A DNA stretch of 38,788 nucleotides, taken from NCBI GenBank assembly GCA_050728815.1, contig JBOHKB010000184.1, positions 1 through 38,788 on the forward strand, given 5' to 3'. The translations under genes and the position numbers were made by a program. Origin of the DNA: DASWJZ01 sp050728815 (GTDB taxonomy: Bacteria > Pseudomonadota > Alphaproteobacteria > Rhizobiales > Afifellaceae). Position 1 is the stretch's first letter. Each line of letters opens with the position of its first letter. Positions 15,156-22,776 of the stretch are shown one piece after another. The notes beneath the pieces are model-generated. The model saw nothing but the letters and a program-made list of their open reading frames with translations. It searched no databases and was not told the DNA's origin.

Positions 15156-17080
15156 GAGGTGCTGGGATGGTGCTTCGGACGGCCTTTGGCCTCGCAACGC
15201 TGCTCCTCGTCGGAGCGGCTGCATTTGACAACGCTTCGGCGCAGACGGCGGCGATGGTGGAGCCGCCGTCGTTGGAGGCGGCCGTCGCGGCCGGCAAGCT
15301 GCCGCCCGTCGCGGAGCGGATCCCAGAGAAACCGGCAATCGTGAGCTTCGAGGGCGACGCCGCGCCCGGCCGCTACGGTGGAACGCTGCGGCTGATCGGC
15401 GGGAGCGCCAAGGATACCCGACTCATGGTGATCTACGGCTATGCACGCCTCGTCGGCTACAACACCGACTACGAGATCGTGCCCGACATCGCCGAGAGCC
15501 TGGAGGTCGAGGACGACCGCGTGTTCACCTTCCATCTGCGGCCGGGGCACAAATGGTCCGACGGAGAGCCGTTCACCTCCGAGGATTTTCGCTTCTACTG
15601 GGAGGACATGGGGAACGATGCGACCGTGTCGCGCTTCGGTCCGCCGAAGGAGCTGCTCGTCGACGGCGAGAAGCCGACGGTCGACTTCCCCGACGAAGTG
15701 ACCGTTCGCTACAGCTGGTCGAAGCCGAACCCGTATTTCCTGCCCGCGCTCGCCGCCGCGCAGCCGGTCGAGATTTTCCGGCCGGCGCACTACCTCAAGC
15801 AGTTCCACGCGCGCCACGTGGGCCAGGAGACGGTCGACAAGATGGCCGCCGATGCGGGCGAGCGGAACTGGGTGTCGCTGCTCTACAGCAAGGACCGGTC
15901 CTACCGGAACGACAACATCGAGTACCCGACTCTGCAGCCTTGGGTGCTGAAGACGCAGCCGCCTTCCGACCGATATGTCTTCGATCGCAACCCATATTTC
16001 CACCGGGTCGACCAGAACGGCCTGCAGCTTCCCTACATCGATCAGGTGGCGCTCATCGTTTCCAGCTCCGACCTGATCCCGGCCAAGGTGGCTAGCGGCG
16101 AAGCCGATCTGCAGGGCGCATACCTTGCCTTCTCCAACTTCACGTTCCTGAAGGAGGCCGAGGAGCGCAGCAAGTTCAAGGTTCGCCGCTGGCTGGCGAC
16201 CAAGGGCGCGCGGATGGCGCTCTATCCCAATCTGAATCTTGCCGACCCGGTGCTCAAGAAGCTGTTCCGCGAGGCAGACTTCCGGCGCGCTTTGTCGGTG
16301 GCGATCGACCGCGACGACATCAACAACACGATCTTCTACGGGGTCGCGAGTCCCTCCAACAACACCGTGCTGCCGGACTCGCCGCTTTTCAAGGACGAGT
16401 ACCGGACCAAATGGACCGAGTACGATCCCGAGCTGGCCGACGAGCTTCTCGACGATCTGGGTCTGGCGGAGCGCAACGCCGAGGGCATCCGGCTGATGCC
16501 CAACGGGCAGCCGCTGCAGATCGTCGTCGAGACCGCCGGCGAGGAGACCGAGCAGATCGACGTCCTGCAGCTCATCAAGGACCATTGGCAGGATGTCGGT
16601 GTCTCCCTCTTCATCAAGCCGTCGCAACGCGAGGTCTTCTATAACCGCATCAATGCAGGCGAGACCCAGATGGCCGTCTGGACGGGCCTCGAGAACGCGA
16701 TGCTGAAGCCGACCATGAGCCCTGCGGAATTCGCCCCGCTGACGCCCGACCAGTTCCAGTGGCCGGCCTGGGGACTGTGGGCGCAGACGAGCGGCCAGAT
16801 GGGCGAGAAGCCCGACCTCGAGCCGGTCGAGCAGCTGATGGCGCTCAACGAAAAGTGGGGCGCTGCGGAGACGCCTGAAGCCCACGAGGCTGTTTGGCAC
16901 GAGATCCTGTCGCTTTGGACCGACCAGGTCTTCACGATCGGGATCGTTTCCGGCGTCGAGCAGCTCGTCGTCGTAAGCGATCGGCTGAAGAACGTGCCGC
17001 AGCACGGCATCTACAACTTCGAGCCAGGCTCCTATTTCGGCATGTATCGGCCCGACACGTTCTGGATCGGCGAGGGATAG
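15152..17080 (+). CDS. ABC transporter periplasmic substrate-binding protein, family 5
   Basis: This 642-residue periplasmic protein is longer than classical DppA/OppA (about 535-545). It has a signal peptide (residues 1-30, cleavage after NASA) and the SBP_bac_5 pattern: YGGTLRL, IVPDIAESLEV, FHLRPGHKWSDGEPFTSEDF, then KLFREADFRRALSVAIDRDDI and DELLDDLGL. Long family-5 proteins of this kind occur in alphaproteobacteria and transport peptides or, in some cases such as the AgpA type, oligosaccharides. The ATG at 15152 overlaps the FkbM stop by four bases; an ATG at 15167, with AGAGGTGCTGGG ahead of it, is an alternative start. The substrate is unassigned. The coupling to glycan-processing genes makes an oligosaccharide worth considering. 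Confidence 0.92.
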   Translation: MRGAGMVLRTAFGLATLLLVGAAAFDNASAQTAAMVEPPSLEAAVAAGKLPPVAERIPEKPAIVSFEGDAAPGRYGGTLRLIGGSAKDTRLMVIYGYARLVGYNTDYEIVPDIAESLEVEDDRVFTFHLRPGHKWSDGEPFTSEDFRFYWEDMGNDATVSRFGPPKELLVDGEKPTVDFPDEVTVRYSWSKPNPYFLPALAAAQPVEIFRPAHYLKQFHARHVGQETVDKMAADAGERNWVSLLYSKDRSYRNDNIEYPTLQPWVLKTQPPSDRYVFDRNPYFHRVDQNGLQLPYIDQVALIVSSSDLIPAKVASGEADLQGAYLAFSNFTFLKEAEERSKFKVRRWLATKGARMALYPNLNLADPVLKKLFREADFRRALSVAIDRDDINNTIFYGVASPSNNTVLPDSPLFKDEYRTKWTEYDPELADELLDDLGLAERNAEGIRLMPNGQPLQIVVETAGEETEQIDVLQLIKDHWQDVGVSLFIKPSQREVFYNRINAGETQMAVWTGLENAMLKPTMSPAEFAPLTPDQFQWPAWGLWAQTSGQMGEKPDLEPVEQLMALNEKWGAAETPEAHEAVWHEILSLWTDQVFTIGIVSGVEQLVVVSDRLKNVPQHGIYNFEPGSYFGMYRPDTFWIGEG

Positions 17081-17093
17081 TCGGCGGCCCGCG

Positions 17094-18092
17094 GTGCTCA
17101 ACTTCCTTGTCAGACGGCTGATCACGATGGTGTGGACGCTGATCGGCATCAGCGTCCTCGTCTTCATCATCATCCAGCTTCCGCCCGGCGACTATCTCAG
17201 CACCTACATCGCTGAGCTGCAGGCGTCAGGCGAGCGCGTGGCCGAAGAAAAGATCGCGTTCCTGCGCGAGCAATACGGCCTCGATCGGCCGCTATGGCAG
17301 CAATATCTGGTGTGGGTCACCGGGCTGCTGCACGGCAATCTCGGCTATTCTTTCGAGTACAACCAGCCGGTCGCCGACGTGATCGGCGACCGCATGTTCC
17401 TGACGCTGGTGCTGAATTTCTTCACCGTGCTGTTCATCTACGTGGTGTCGTTTCCGATCGGCGTCTACTGCGCCACGCATCAGTACAGCGCGAGCGACCA
17501 TGCGCTTTCCTTCGTCGGCTTCCTCGGTCTCGCGACGCCGAATTTCCTGCTCGCGCTGATCCTGCTCTACCTCGCGAATGTCTGGTTCGGCACGTCGATC
17601 GGCGGCCTCATGGACCCCGAATACATCGACAAGCCGTGGAGCGTCGGCAAGGCGCTGTCGGTGCTTGAGCACATGTGGATTCCGGTCATCGTGATCGGCA
17701 CCTCCGGCACCGCCGGCATGATCCGCCGGCTCCGCGCCAACCTTCTCGACGAGCTGCAGAAGCAATACGTGACGACTGCCAGGGCGAAGGGCGCCCCGGA
17801 AGGGCGAGTTCTGGTCCGCTATCCGCTGCGCATGGCGCTGAACCCCTTCATCGCCGATATCGGCAGCCTCCTGCCGCAGATCGTCTCCGGCTCGGTGATC
17901 GTGTCGGCGGTGATGTCGCTCCCGACCACGGGGCCGATGCTCCTTTCCTCGCTGCAGAGCCAGGACATGTATCTCGCCGGCTCATTCCTGATGTTCCTCG
18001 CGGTGCTGACCGTGGTCGGCATGCTGGTGTCGGACATTCTGCTTGCGGTGCTCGATCCGCGCATCAGGCTTGCGGGAGGGGCGGCCCGGTGA
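17094..18092 (+). CDS. ABC transporter permease, DppB/OppB type
   Basis: This 332-residue inner-membrane protein begins LNFLVRRLITMVWTLIGISVLVF, the standard first helix of DppB-like permeases, followed by the family's periplasmic segment FLREQYGLDRPLWQQYL. It has six hydrophobic segments and the cytoplasmic EAA loop (YVTTARAKGAPEGRVLVRYPL), which contacts the ATPase. The start is GTG, 13 bases after the binding-protein stop. It forms the translocation pore with the next gene product. No ATPase is encoded in this operon; the fused double ATPase at 25622-27532 is the nearest candidate partner. Confidence 0.93.
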   Translation: MLNFLVRRLITMVWTLIGISVLVFIIIQLPPGDYLSTYIAELQASGERVAEEKIAFLREQYGLDRPLWQQYLVWVTGLLHGNLGYSFEYNQPVADVIGDRMFLTLVLNFFTVLFIYVVSFPIGVYCATHQYSASDHALSFVGFLGLATPNFLLALILLYLANVWFGTSIGGLMDPEYIDKPWSVGKALSVLEHMWIPVIVIGTSGTAGMIRRLRANLLDELQKQYVTTARAKGAPEGRVLVRYPLRMALNPFIADIGSLLPQIVSGSVIVSAVMSLPTTGPMLLSSLQSQDMYLAGSFLMFLAVLTVVGMLVSDILLAVLDPRIRLAGGAAR

Positions 18093-19246
18093 GCCTACCG
18101 CTCGACCATTACGTCTCCGAGGAGGCGTTCGATCCGGAGGCGACCGTCGCCCCCGGTTCGCAGCCCTCCGAGCGCTACCTCAGGGCTTCGCAGACCCAGA
18201 TCATCTGGTGGCGCTTCCTGCGACACCGGCTCGCCGTCATTTCGCTGGTGTTTCTGGGCGTCTGCTACTTCTCAGTGCTGATCTCGGAATTCATCGCGCC
18301 CTATCAGCTGCACAAGCGCTTTTCCGGCTTCATCTACGCGCCGCCGCAGGGAATTCACCTAATCCATGAGGGCAGCTTCGTTGGCCCGTTCGTCTATCCG
18401 CTCGATTTCAAGCTCAACATGGAAACGCTGAAGCGCGAATACACCGCGGACACGTCCGGACCGCAACCGATCCGTTTCTTCTGCTCGGGCGACGAGTACA
18501 ACTTCTGGGACCTCTATACCGGCACCTTCCATTTCATCTGCCCGCCGGAAGACGGAACGCTGTTTCTGCTCGGCACCGACCGGCTCGGCCGCGACATGTT
18601 CTCGAGGCTGATCTACGGCGCGCGCATTTCGCTCACGATCGGCCTCGTCGGCGTGACGCTGAGCTATGCCATCGGCATCGTGGTAGGCGGCATCGCCGGC
18701 TATTTCGGCGGGCTGTTCGATTCGGTGGTGCAGCGACTGACCGAGATTCTGCGCTCCATCCCTGAGCTGCCGCTGTGGATGGCGCTGTCCGCCGCACTGC
18801 CGGTCACCTGGGACCCGCGCCTAATCTACTTCGGCATCACCGTCATCCTGGCGCTGCTCGACTGGCCGTCGATTGCGCGCGCGGTGCGCTCAAAACTCTT
18901 CGCGCTGCGCGAGGAGGATTATGTCGCGGCGGCCGAGATGATGGGCGCAAAGCCCTCGCGCATCATCGCGCGGCATCTTCTGCCGAACTTTACCAGCCAC
19001 CTGATCGCCTCCGCTTCGCTCACCATTCCATCGATGATCCTCGCGGAGACAGCCCTCTCCTTCCTCGGCCTTGGGCTGCGGCCGCCGATCACTAGTTGGG
19101 GGGTGCTTCTGAACGAGGCGCAAAACATCGAGGCGGTGGCGCTCTATCCGTGGTTGCTTGCGCCGATGGCGCCGGTGATGGCGACGGTGCTTGCCTTCTC
19201 GTTCCTCGGCGACGGGCTGCGTGACGCGATCGACCCGCACGAGTAG
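18089..19246 (+). CDS. ABC transporter permease, DppC/OppC type
   Basis: This 385-residue permease starts at a GTG overlapping the previous stop (GTGA, four bases). The first membrane segment (about 45-65) is followed by an unusually long periplasmic stretch of about 130 residues before GTDRLGRDMFSRLIYGARISL, the conserved entry to the core. The EAA loop (EEDYVAAAEMMGAKPSRIIA) and the ending LSFLGLGLRPPITSWG ... GDGLRDAIDPH are typical of DppC-like subunits. The ordinary OppC/DppC length is about 300, so the extra loop is a feature of this longer subtype and matches its long binding protein. It is the last gene of the plus-strand operon and lies only 12 bases from the convergent methyltransferase gene. 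Confidence 0.93.
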   Translation: MSLPLDHYVSEEAFDPEATVAPGSQPSERYLRASQTQIIWWRFLRHRLAVISLVFLGVCYFSVLISEFIAPYQLHKRFSGFIYAPPQGIHLIHEGSFVGPFVYPLDFKLNMETLKREYTADTSGPQPIRFFCSGDEYNFWDLYTGTFHFICPPEDGTLFLLGTDRLGRDMFSRLIYGARISLTIGLVGVTLSYAIGIVVGGIAGYFGGLFDSVVQRLTEILRSIPELPLWMALSAALPVTWDPRLIYFGITVILALLDWPSIARAVRSKLFALREEDYVAAAEMMGAKPSRIIARHLLPNFTSHLIASASLTIPSMILAETALSFLGLGLRPPITSWGVLLNEAQNIEAVALYPWLLAPMAPVMATVLAFSFLGDGLRDAIDPHE

Positions 19247-19258
19247 AAAAAGAGACGC

Positions 19259-20095
19259 TCATGTCTTGACGAGCCAGAGGCTCGATTCGAGCGCGCCGGC
19301 CTTCAATTCCAGCTCACCCGCCACGCTTTTCGCGACGGCGTCGGCCATGCGTGTCGCGGCGTAGCGGCTCGACCAGAGGATGCGGTACCCGCGGCCCTGA
19401 ACCAGCGCCGCGACGCCGAGCTGCTCGTTGTAGCCACGCCATTGCCACTCTGGCGGGTAGTCGTCCGGCAGGAAGACGTCATGCACGTGGATCATCACCC
19501 GGCGCTCCAACATGGGGAGCACTTGGTTCATGAGGAGGTCCACGTCGGTGCCAGGCATCAGGATGTGGCTTGAATCGATGAAGAGGATGTCGCCCTCGGC
19601 GAGCGCGGAGAAGGGCGCGAGCCCGGCGGCCTGCACGGTGCCGCGGATGAGGGTAGCGCCGAAGCCCTCAATGTCGGCCCGGGGCGCCGGATCGATGGCA
19701 ATGACTTCTGTCTGAAGGCCGCCGTCACGGATCGCGCGCATGACGAAGCGGGTCGAATGGCCGGAACCCACCTCGACGATGCGGGCGGGCTTGGATTCGC
19801 GCACGAACACATATGCGGCAGCGGCGTCGAGGCGTGGGAACCAGTCCTGGTTCCAGCGCGGTTCAGGCGGGGGCGCCCCTCCGATCCGGTGGAGGTCGTC
19901 GGCAAAGGGCGCCATTGCCTCAAGCATGGCTGAGAAGGTCGGCTCGGCAGCGGCAAAGAACGGCTCGAGGGCAGGATAGCCGACCCGGTCGGCGCGCTCG
20001 GGCACCTGGTCGGCGTAGCGGTAGGGGATGAAGAATCCACGCTTCCTGAGCCCGAACAGCGTCAGGAGCCCAAGCCGTAGACGCCGCGCCGACAT
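19259..20095 (-). CDS. class I SAM-dependent methyltransferase
   Basis: This 278-residue cytoplasmic enzyme has motif I at ARIVEVGSGHSTRFVMRAI (104-122), an acidic end of beta-2 in VIAIDPAPR, and ILFIDSSHIL in place of motif IV, the pattern of the Methyltransf_24-like group. A later conserved-looking stretch, MIHVHDVFLPDDYPPEW, is common in methyltransferases found in surface-glycan clusters. The acceptor is unknown. It lies 87 bases after the cyclase gene on the same strand, so it could be the last gene of that operon or have its own start signal. No promoter was recognised in the gap. Confidence 0.85.
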   Translation of the reverse strand: MSARRLRLGLLTLFGLRKRGFFIPYRYADQVPERADRVGYPALEPFFAAAEPTFSAMLEAMAPFADDLHRIGGAPPPEPRWNQDWFPRLDAAAAYVFVRESKPARIVEVGSGHSTRFVMRAIRDGGLQTEVIAIDPAPRADIEGFGATLIRGTVQAAGLAPFSALAEGDILFIDSSHILMPGTDVDLLMNQVLPMLERRVMIHVHDVFLPDDYPPEWQWRGYNEQLGVAALVQGRGYRILWSSRYAATRMADAVAKSVAGELELKAGALESSLWLVKT

Positions 20096-20182
20096 CAGGG
20101 CGCCTGACCGGCGGCGAAGCCTACCCGGCGGCGGGCGTCCGGTGCCGCTCGGGCATCGTTGCGGCGGCCGCGGCGCACGGCG

Positions 20183-21421
20183 TCACGCAGCCTCCTGCGC
20201 CTGTTCCTCGCGGAAACCGAAGATCTCCTGCGCCTCGTCCAGTCCCTCCAGCGGCTCCCGGCCCATGGAGCGCCAGCGGTGCGGCTCGATGGACGCCACT
20301 TCCCGCGTCGCGAGCACGCGCGCGCCAAGTCGCTTGGTGAGCTTCTCGATACGGGCGACTTCGATCACGGTCGGTCCGATGGCCGAGAAGGAGAGCCGTT
20401 CCGGCACGCCGATATTGCCGTACATCACCTCACCGAAGTTGAGTCCGATGCCGTATCGAATCTGCTCCAGGCCGGCCCCGGCGCGCTCGCCGTTGATGCG
20501 GTCGGCGTAAGCAAGCGAATCCTGGAGAGCAGCGGTCACCCGTTGCGTCACAGCCGCGCGCTCGGAATTGTTCTCGATCGGAAAGATGCCGAGCACGGCG
20601 TCGCCGATGAAGGCCAGGACCTCGCCGCCCGCGACGATCACAGGGCGGGCCGCGCACTCGAAGTAGACGTTGAGGAGATCAAGGAACTCAGGGCTCGGCA
20701 TCGTCTCGGCGAGATGCGTCGAGCTTCTCAGGTCCGAATACCAGACCAGCGCGCGCGTATGTTCGCCGTCGCCGAGACGAATCGAGCCGCGGAACACCTT
20801 CTCGCCCGTCATTCGGCCGAGATAGGCTTCGGTGATGTTGCGGGCCACGCGATCCTGCAGGACCGTCTTGCAGGCGATCGCCAGGCGCCGTTGCAGGCGC
20901 TGCAGCCCGGCAAGGTCCGCATCAGAAAAGCCGTCGGGCTGGTCGGCTGCCCACGAGACCATGATCCCGCGCTGGCGTTCGTTGCTGAGCTGCCGTTTGC
21001 CGTAGAACGACGAGGTCAGAAGCAGGTAGTCCGTGTACCCCTGCTCGGCGAGATCGGTAAGGATGGAGAAGTCGAGCATCTTTCCGGGTCCGGCGAGCCG
21101 CCGCCGAAAGACGGGAATATTCGTGTCGAGCATCATCCGCATCGGGCTGCGAAGCCACTCTTCGCTTGCCGTGTCCTGGTGCGGGAACTGGTTAAGCTCG
21201 GCGCGCTGATTGCGCTTCCAGAGCACGTTCTCAGCCTGGAAGAGAGGGTGAAGCGTCGGCCACATCAGCATGCCGCGGCCGATCGGCACGCCCACGGCCG
21301 TGAGGCGCTGGCACGTGCCCTCGAAAAGCTCGACGATATCGGGCTCTCCGAGAGTCTGATCGATAAGCCAGTCGTGGACCTGCTGCAGGAGACTGGGGTC
21401 TGCCATGGCGGTCGCGCTCAC
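20183..21421 (-). CDS. class III nucleotidyl cyclase homologue with atypical active site
   Basis: This 412-residue protein has an N-terminal region (1-200) of a type seen in rhizobial cyclases (HDWLIDQTLG, PIGRGMLMWPTLHPLF, GYTDYLLL), probably a GAF-like sensor, and a class III catalytic domain (about 220-385). Both metal-binding aspartates are present: D230 in YSDLRSST and D274 in FIGDAVL. The residue that should be the base-recognising lysine is A270 (VLAFIGD), the second base-contacting position is S344 (RLSFSAIGP), and the transition-state asparagine is I353 (TVIEVAR), while R357 is kept. Activity as an ordinary adenylate cyclase is therefore doubtful. The GTG at 21421 begins nine bases after the MBL-fold gene; an ATG at 21406 is possible. 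It is the last gene of the cyclic-nucleotide operon. Confidence 0.87.
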   Translation of the reverse strand: MSATAMADPSLLQQVHDWLIDQTLGEPDIVELFEGTCQRLTAVGVPIGRGMLMWPTLHPLFQAENVLWKRNQRAELNQFPHQDTASEEWLRSPMRMMLDTNIPVFRRRLAGPGKMLDFSILTDLAEQGYTDYLLLTSSFYGKRQLSNERQRGIMVSWAADQPDGFSDADLAGLQRLQRRLAIACKTVLQDRVARNITEAYLGRMTGEKVFRGSIRLGDGEHTRALVWYSDLRSSTHLAETMPSPEFLDLLNVYFECAARPVIVAGGEVLAFIGDAVLGIFPIENNSERAAVTQRVTAALQDSLAYADRINGERAGAGLEQIRYGIGLNFGEVMYGNIGVPERLSFSAIGPTVIEVARIEKLTKRLGARVLATREVASIEPHRWRSMGREPLEGLDEAQEIFGFREEQAQEAA

Positions 21422-21430
21422 ATTGTGCCG

Positions 21431-22261
21431 CTATGGAGCAAGTTCAAGACCGGTGCGCGCCACGATGGCTCCCGGGAAGCGCGCCTGCGCATCCGCCTCG
21501 ATCGCGGCCAGCGCGTCGTCGTCGCGCCCGAGGCGATGGTGGAAGAGGACAAGCCGTCCGACGCCCGCGGCTTCGCACAACCGCACCCCTTCCTCCCAGG
21601 TGGAATGGCCGTAGCCGACATAGTGCCCGAATTCCGCGTCCGTATAGGTGCAATCGTAGATCATGATGTCGGCGTCCCGGATCGCATGGAGAAGGCTCTC
21701 GTCGGGGCGGCCCGGCGTGTGCTCCGTGTCGGTCATGTAGCACACGGCGCGGCCGGCGTGGTTCACGCGATAGCCGACGCAGCCGTTCGGATGGCGAAGC
21801 CGCACCGTATCGATGGCGATTCCGTCATGCGGCGTCAGGGTCGCCGGCGGGCGGAAGTCGCGATAATCGATGTCGGCGCAGAAGTGTTCCGGAGTGATGG
21901 GGAAGAACGGCGGGGCCATGAACCGGTCGACCATCTCCCGGCAGGTCATCGTGTCCTCGAAATGCCCGGCGTACATGCGCACGGCGGCGTCGGCCTCATA
22001 GAGCGTCTTCAGAAACGGCAGACCGATGATGTGGTCGAAATGGCAGTGGGAGAAGAAGATGTCGAGGTCGTGCACCGCCTCCGCTCTCAGGCTGGCGCTC
22101 AGCCCTTCGACGCCTGAACCCACATCGAATATAAGGACATGCCCGCCACAGCGCATTTCAATGCATGGCGACTCGTTGCCGAACTTGCGGTTCGCCGCCG
22201 CGGGACCGGGAAGGCTGCCGCGAGCGCCCCAGATGCGCACCAGGAATGGCGCCTCCGTCAT
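21431..22261 (-). CDS. metallo-beta-lactamase-fold hydrolase (PhnP / cyclic phosphodiesterase-like)
   Basis: This 276-residue protein begins with FLVRIWGARGSLPGP (6-20), the start of a COG1235-like branch of the MBL fold that includes phosphodiesterases. The zinc motif HCHFDH (72-77) is intact, with D178 in MTDTEH and H219 in GYGHSTWEEG as further ligands. LVLFHHRLGRDDD (237-249) provides the last histidine and a conserved acidic stretch. Members hydrolyse phosphodiesters, including cyclic nucleotides in some cases. Its place between a cyclic-nucleotide-binding protein (nine bases upstream) and a cyclase homologue (nine bases downstream) suggests it may degrade the signal, but the substrate is an inference. 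Confidence 0.88.
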   Translation of the reverse strand: MTEAPFLVRIWGARGSLPGPAAANRKFGNESPCIEMRCGGHVLIFDVGSGVEGLSASLRAEAVHDLDIFFSHCHFDHIIGLPFLKTLYEADAAVRMYAGHFEDTMTCREMVDRFMAPPFFPITPEHFCADIDYRDFRPPATLTPHDGIAIDTVRLRHPNGCVGYRVNHAGRAVCYMTDTEHTPGRPDESLLHAIRDADIMIYDCTYTDAEFGHYVGYGHSTWEEGVRLCEAAGVGRLVLFHHRLGRDDDALAAIEADAQARFPGAIVARTGLELAP

Positions 22262-22270
22262 CCGTGATTG

Positions 22271-22729
22271 CTACGCCGGTTTCTGGCGCTGTGCCTCGAT
22301 GAGGTCCGCCGTCGTGCGCGTCAGGCGCTCTGCCAGCAGCCGGGTCATCTCGACGGCCATCTCGGGGAACTGATGCAGGAGCTGGAAGAAGGGCTCCTTG
22401 CGGATGCGGAGCGCCGTCACCTCGCCCTTTGCCGTCACGGTCGCCGTGCGCGGCGTGTCGCAAAGAATGGCGATCTCGCCGAAGAAATCCCCGTCGTGGA
22501 GCTGCGCGACCGTGATGCTGCCGCCATTTGCAGGGACTGAGACATCGGCGTCGCCAGTGATGATCACGTAGGCGGCGTCGCCGACATCGTCCTTGCGGAC
22601 GAGCACCTGGCCGGGCTCATAGGTCACGACATCCGACGTATAGGCGAGCAGCTTCAGCTTGGCGGGCTCGATCCCCGAAAACAGCGGAACCCGGCGAAGC
22701 AGATCAACCTCGTTGCTCAACAAACTCAC
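22271..22729 (-). CDS. stand-alone cyclic-nucleotide-binding domain protein
   Basis: This 152-residue protein is essentially one cNMP-binding domain (Crp/PKA-regulatory fold), with no DNA-binding or catalytic part attached. VPLFSGIEPAKLKLLA (14-29) is the usual first helix. The phosphate-binding cassette GDFFGEIAILCDTPRTATV (80-98) keeps Gly84, Glu85 and Arg94, which hold the ribose and phosphate in proven cAMP receptors, so it should still bind a cyclic nucleotide. The C-terminal helix EMAVEMTRLLAERLTRTTAD is amphipathic and could dock on a partner. The start is GTG. It lies 47 bases behind the degenerate ABC transporter gene and nine bases before the MBL-fold gene, and probably acts as a separate regulatory subunit. 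Confidence 0.92.
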   Translation of the reverse strand: MSLLSNEVDLLRRVPLFSGIEPAKLKLLAYTSDVVTYEPGQVLVRKDDVGDAAYVIITGDADVSVPANGGSITVAQLHDGDFFGEIAILCDTPRTATVTAKGEVTALRIRKEPFFQLLHQFPEMAVEMTRLLAERLTRTTADLIEAQRQKPA

Positions 22730-22776
22730 GTGGCCCTCACCCCCATTCTTCCCGGCCGGCCGTTCGCAGACGCTCG

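Noticed and set aside
15116..17173. A 685-codon minus-strand open frame
   Set aside because: It is antisense to the family-5 binding-protein gene, which has a signal peptide and clear family motifs.
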